Shown piece by piece: positions 21,351 through 22,642 of a stretch of 22,642 bases of DNA (within the stretch, counting starts at the first letter, position 1; the number at the start of each line of letters is the position of its first letter). The stretch is from GCA-016699975 sp964515255 (GTDB lineage Bacteria > Patescibacteriota > Minisyncoccia > Moranbacterales > UBA1568). The position numbers and the translations under genes were made by a program. The notes under the pieces were generated by a model. It saw only the letters and a program-made list of their open reading frames with translations, had not been told where the DNA came from and made no database searches. The stretch covers positions 1 to 22,642 of the forward strand of contig CAZETL010000008.1 of the NCBI GenBank assembly GCA_964515255.1, given 5' to 3'.

Positions 21351-22598
21351 CTATTCGTATCGAAGCGCTTCCATAGGGGAAACCCGGGCAGCGCGACGCG
21401 CGGGATGTATCCCGAAAAACACGCCAACAAGAAACGAAACGAGAAAGGCAAATATGCCAGCCGACGGAGTAAGAAAGAGATTCCACTCATATCCGGAAGC
21501 GCGAATCGCAACAGCAGAGAAATATGTGAGGGCAATCCCAAAAACAAGACCAAAGAAGCCTCCAGCCACAGCAAGAAGCACTGCCTCAACGACGAACTGA
21601 AGGAGAATATCTGCGTCGCGCGCACCGAGGGCCTTCCGAAGGCCAACCTCGCGAATACGCTGCTTCAGCGCAATCAGCATGATATTCATAATGCCAATCC
21701 CTCCGACAAAAAGAGAGATCCCCGCCACGAAGGCAAGGAAATATTTGAGAATGTTCGTAATATTTCCAAGGATCGAAAGAGCATCGACGGTGTTCCTTAT
21801 TGAAAAGTCATCCGGCTCGGACGACTTGATCTTGTGGCGGTCCCGGAGAAGATCGCGGATCTCATTTACAACAACCGGAATATTTCGCTCTTCGTCAACC
21901 TTGAGGCGAGCGAAACTAAGATGGTCGATTCCGAGAAGAATTTTCTGCGCCGTCCGAAGCGGAACATACACATTGGTATCAACATTGGAAAATCCCGAAC
22001 TCCCCTTCTTCTTCAGGACTCCAACAACTGTGAATCCGGTATCTTTGATGGAAAGCCGCCGTCCGACCGGGTTCTCAGCTCCAAAGAAGTCTGTTGCCGC
22101 CGTCGCACCAAGGACAACAACACGATCAAGACTCGACGCTTCCTCCATTGAAAAAAATTTTCCGTTCGCAATCGAAATATTCTCGACCTTTGGAAGATCC
22201 GCGGAAACACCCTGATAAGAAATGGCGCGAGAGACGTTCTTTGCTACCGCCGTCGCCGATCCAGTAACATAACCGGTTCCGGACACGATATGCGGTATGC
22301 GGTTTTCAAGGAGGATAGCATCGAGGTCATCCAGAGTGAATGTCGTCGTTACTATGCCGAAAACAGATGCTGGAGGGCCTTTCGGATCCGAGGCCCCTGG
22401 AAGAACTGCGATAAGATTCGATCCGACACTCCGAATCTGCCCCGCGATGAAATCCTGGGCCGACGCCCCAATAGACATGACGAGAAAAACCGCCGCGATA
22501 CCGATTACTATCCCGAGCGCCGTAAGCGACGTCCGAACCTTTGCCGCGAGTAAATTCCTCGCCGCCGTCCGAATTGACTGGAAGAGACGAATCGGCAT
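21351..22598 (-). CDS. ABC transporter permease, MacB/FtsX family (first of a tandem pair)
   Basis: A 415-aa paralogue of the downstream permease with the same layout: N-terminal helix in RTSLTALGIVIGIAAVFLVMSIGAS (about 22-46), MacB_PCD domain (about 47-280, with VVVLGATAATDFFGAENPVGRRL and VDTNVYVPLRTAQK), then FtsX helices with VGGIGIMNIMLIALKQRIREVGLRKALGARDADILLQ and the C-terminal GIHPARRAARVSPMEALRYE. The two probably form a heterodimer with a separate LolD/MacB-type ATPase that is not in this window. Start ATG at 22598, 6 nt after a TATACT -10, suggesting a leaderless mRNA. Confidence 0.92.
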   Translation of the reverse strand: MPIRLFQSIRTAARNLLAAKVRTSLTALGIVIGIAAVFLVMSIGASAQDFIAGQIRSVGSNLIAVLPGASDPKGPPASVFGIVTTTFTLDDLDAILLENRIPHIVSGTGYVTGSATAVAKNVSRAISYQGVSADLPKVENISIANGKFFSMEEASSLDRVVVLGATAATDFFGAENPVGRRLSIKDTGFTVVGVLKKKGSSGFSNVDTNVYVPLRTAQKILLGIDHLSFARLKVDEERNIPVVVNEIRDLLRDRHKIKSSEPDDFSIRNTVDALSILGNITNILKYFLAFVAGISLFVGGIGIMNIMLIALKQRIREVGLRKALGARDADILLQFVVEAVLLAVAGGFFGLVFGIALTYFSAVAIRASGYEWNLFLTPSAGIFAFLVSFLVGVFFGIHPARRAARVSPMEALRYE

Positions 22599-22604
22599 AG
22601 CGAC

Positions 22605-22610
22605 AGTATA
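22605..22610 (-). promoter_or_regulatory. Candidate -10 box (TATACT) of the permease operon
   Basis: On the minus strand TATACT lies 6 nt before the permease ATG at 22598. No good -35 is seen at 17 nt (TTTCTT). Similarity to the secD arrangement supports it as a promoter for a leaderless transcript. The remaining bases to the right edge show nothing else. Confidence 0.4.
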
Positions 22611-22642
22611 GCGAAGAATATGGAAAGAAGAAAAAAGACTCG

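Noticed and set aside
20499..21803. A 434-codon open frame on the plus strand
   Set aside because: It is antisense to the two permease genes and its translation is arginine-rich without motifs; both permeases are clear family members, so this is a shadow frame.

Overview
The window comes from a candidate-phyla-radiation (Patescibacteria) type bacterium. The signs are a divergent 16S 5' end, very tight gene packing, several apparently leaderless genes, a PEGA-domain/propeller surface protein, and a PheS with a CxxC-CxxC insertion. TGA is a normal stop: rplQ ends in TGA overlapping the rplM ATG, and secD ends in TGA overlapping the secF ATG. The code-25 lineages (Gracilibacteria, Absconditabacteria) are therefore excluded. 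Peregrinibacteria or a related class is only a guess. Every gene except one (the PEGA protein, 1248-2735) is on the minus strand.

Layout, left to right. 1-297 is the 5' end of a 16S rRNA gene running off the left edge, preceded by a ~265-nt structured leader and a near-consensus promoter (569-598). 648-1142 is a small polytopic membrane protein, divergent from the PEGA/beta-propeller protein. 2947-7268 is the conserved infA-rpmJ-rpsM-rpsK-rpsD-rpoA-rplQ-rplM-rpsI operon, closed by a hairpin terminator at 2835-2879. Its upstream region (7312-7482) carries a consensus promoter, a hairpin terminator and a possible antiterminator pairing, so it is either an attenuated leader or a separate small RNA. 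7472-8377 is a COG1092-type methyltransferase. 8384-9799 is a polyprenyl-phosphate sugar transferase interrupted by a 10-N assembly gap near its 3' end. 9850-10305 is RNase P RNA with its own promoter. 10395-13887 is pheS-pheT. Then follow a small basic protein, tyrS, another small charged protein, secF and secD, a cysteine-rich lipoprotein, a Nudix hydrolase, and two tandem MacB/FtsX-type ABC permeases reaching the right edge.

Most of the window is housekeeping: translation (rRNA, ribosomal proteins, IF-1, PheRS, TyrRS, RNase P), transcription (RpoA) and protein export (SecDF). The export side is the most unusual. SecD carries a PrsA/parvulin-like prolyl isomerase domain inserted in its extracytoplasmic P1 region, and the order of its strands appears circularly permuted (the SHIL strand follows the HIIK strand). 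It neighbours a lipoprotein with six extra cysteines and a pair of MacB-like permeases. A recurring regulatory layout is a terminator, then a sigma70-type promoter, then an ATG 6-8 nt after the -10 (pheS, secD, first permease), which implies leaderless mRNAs. Other genes (tyrS, the 111-aa gene, the Nudix gene) have clear Shine-Dalgarno sequences.
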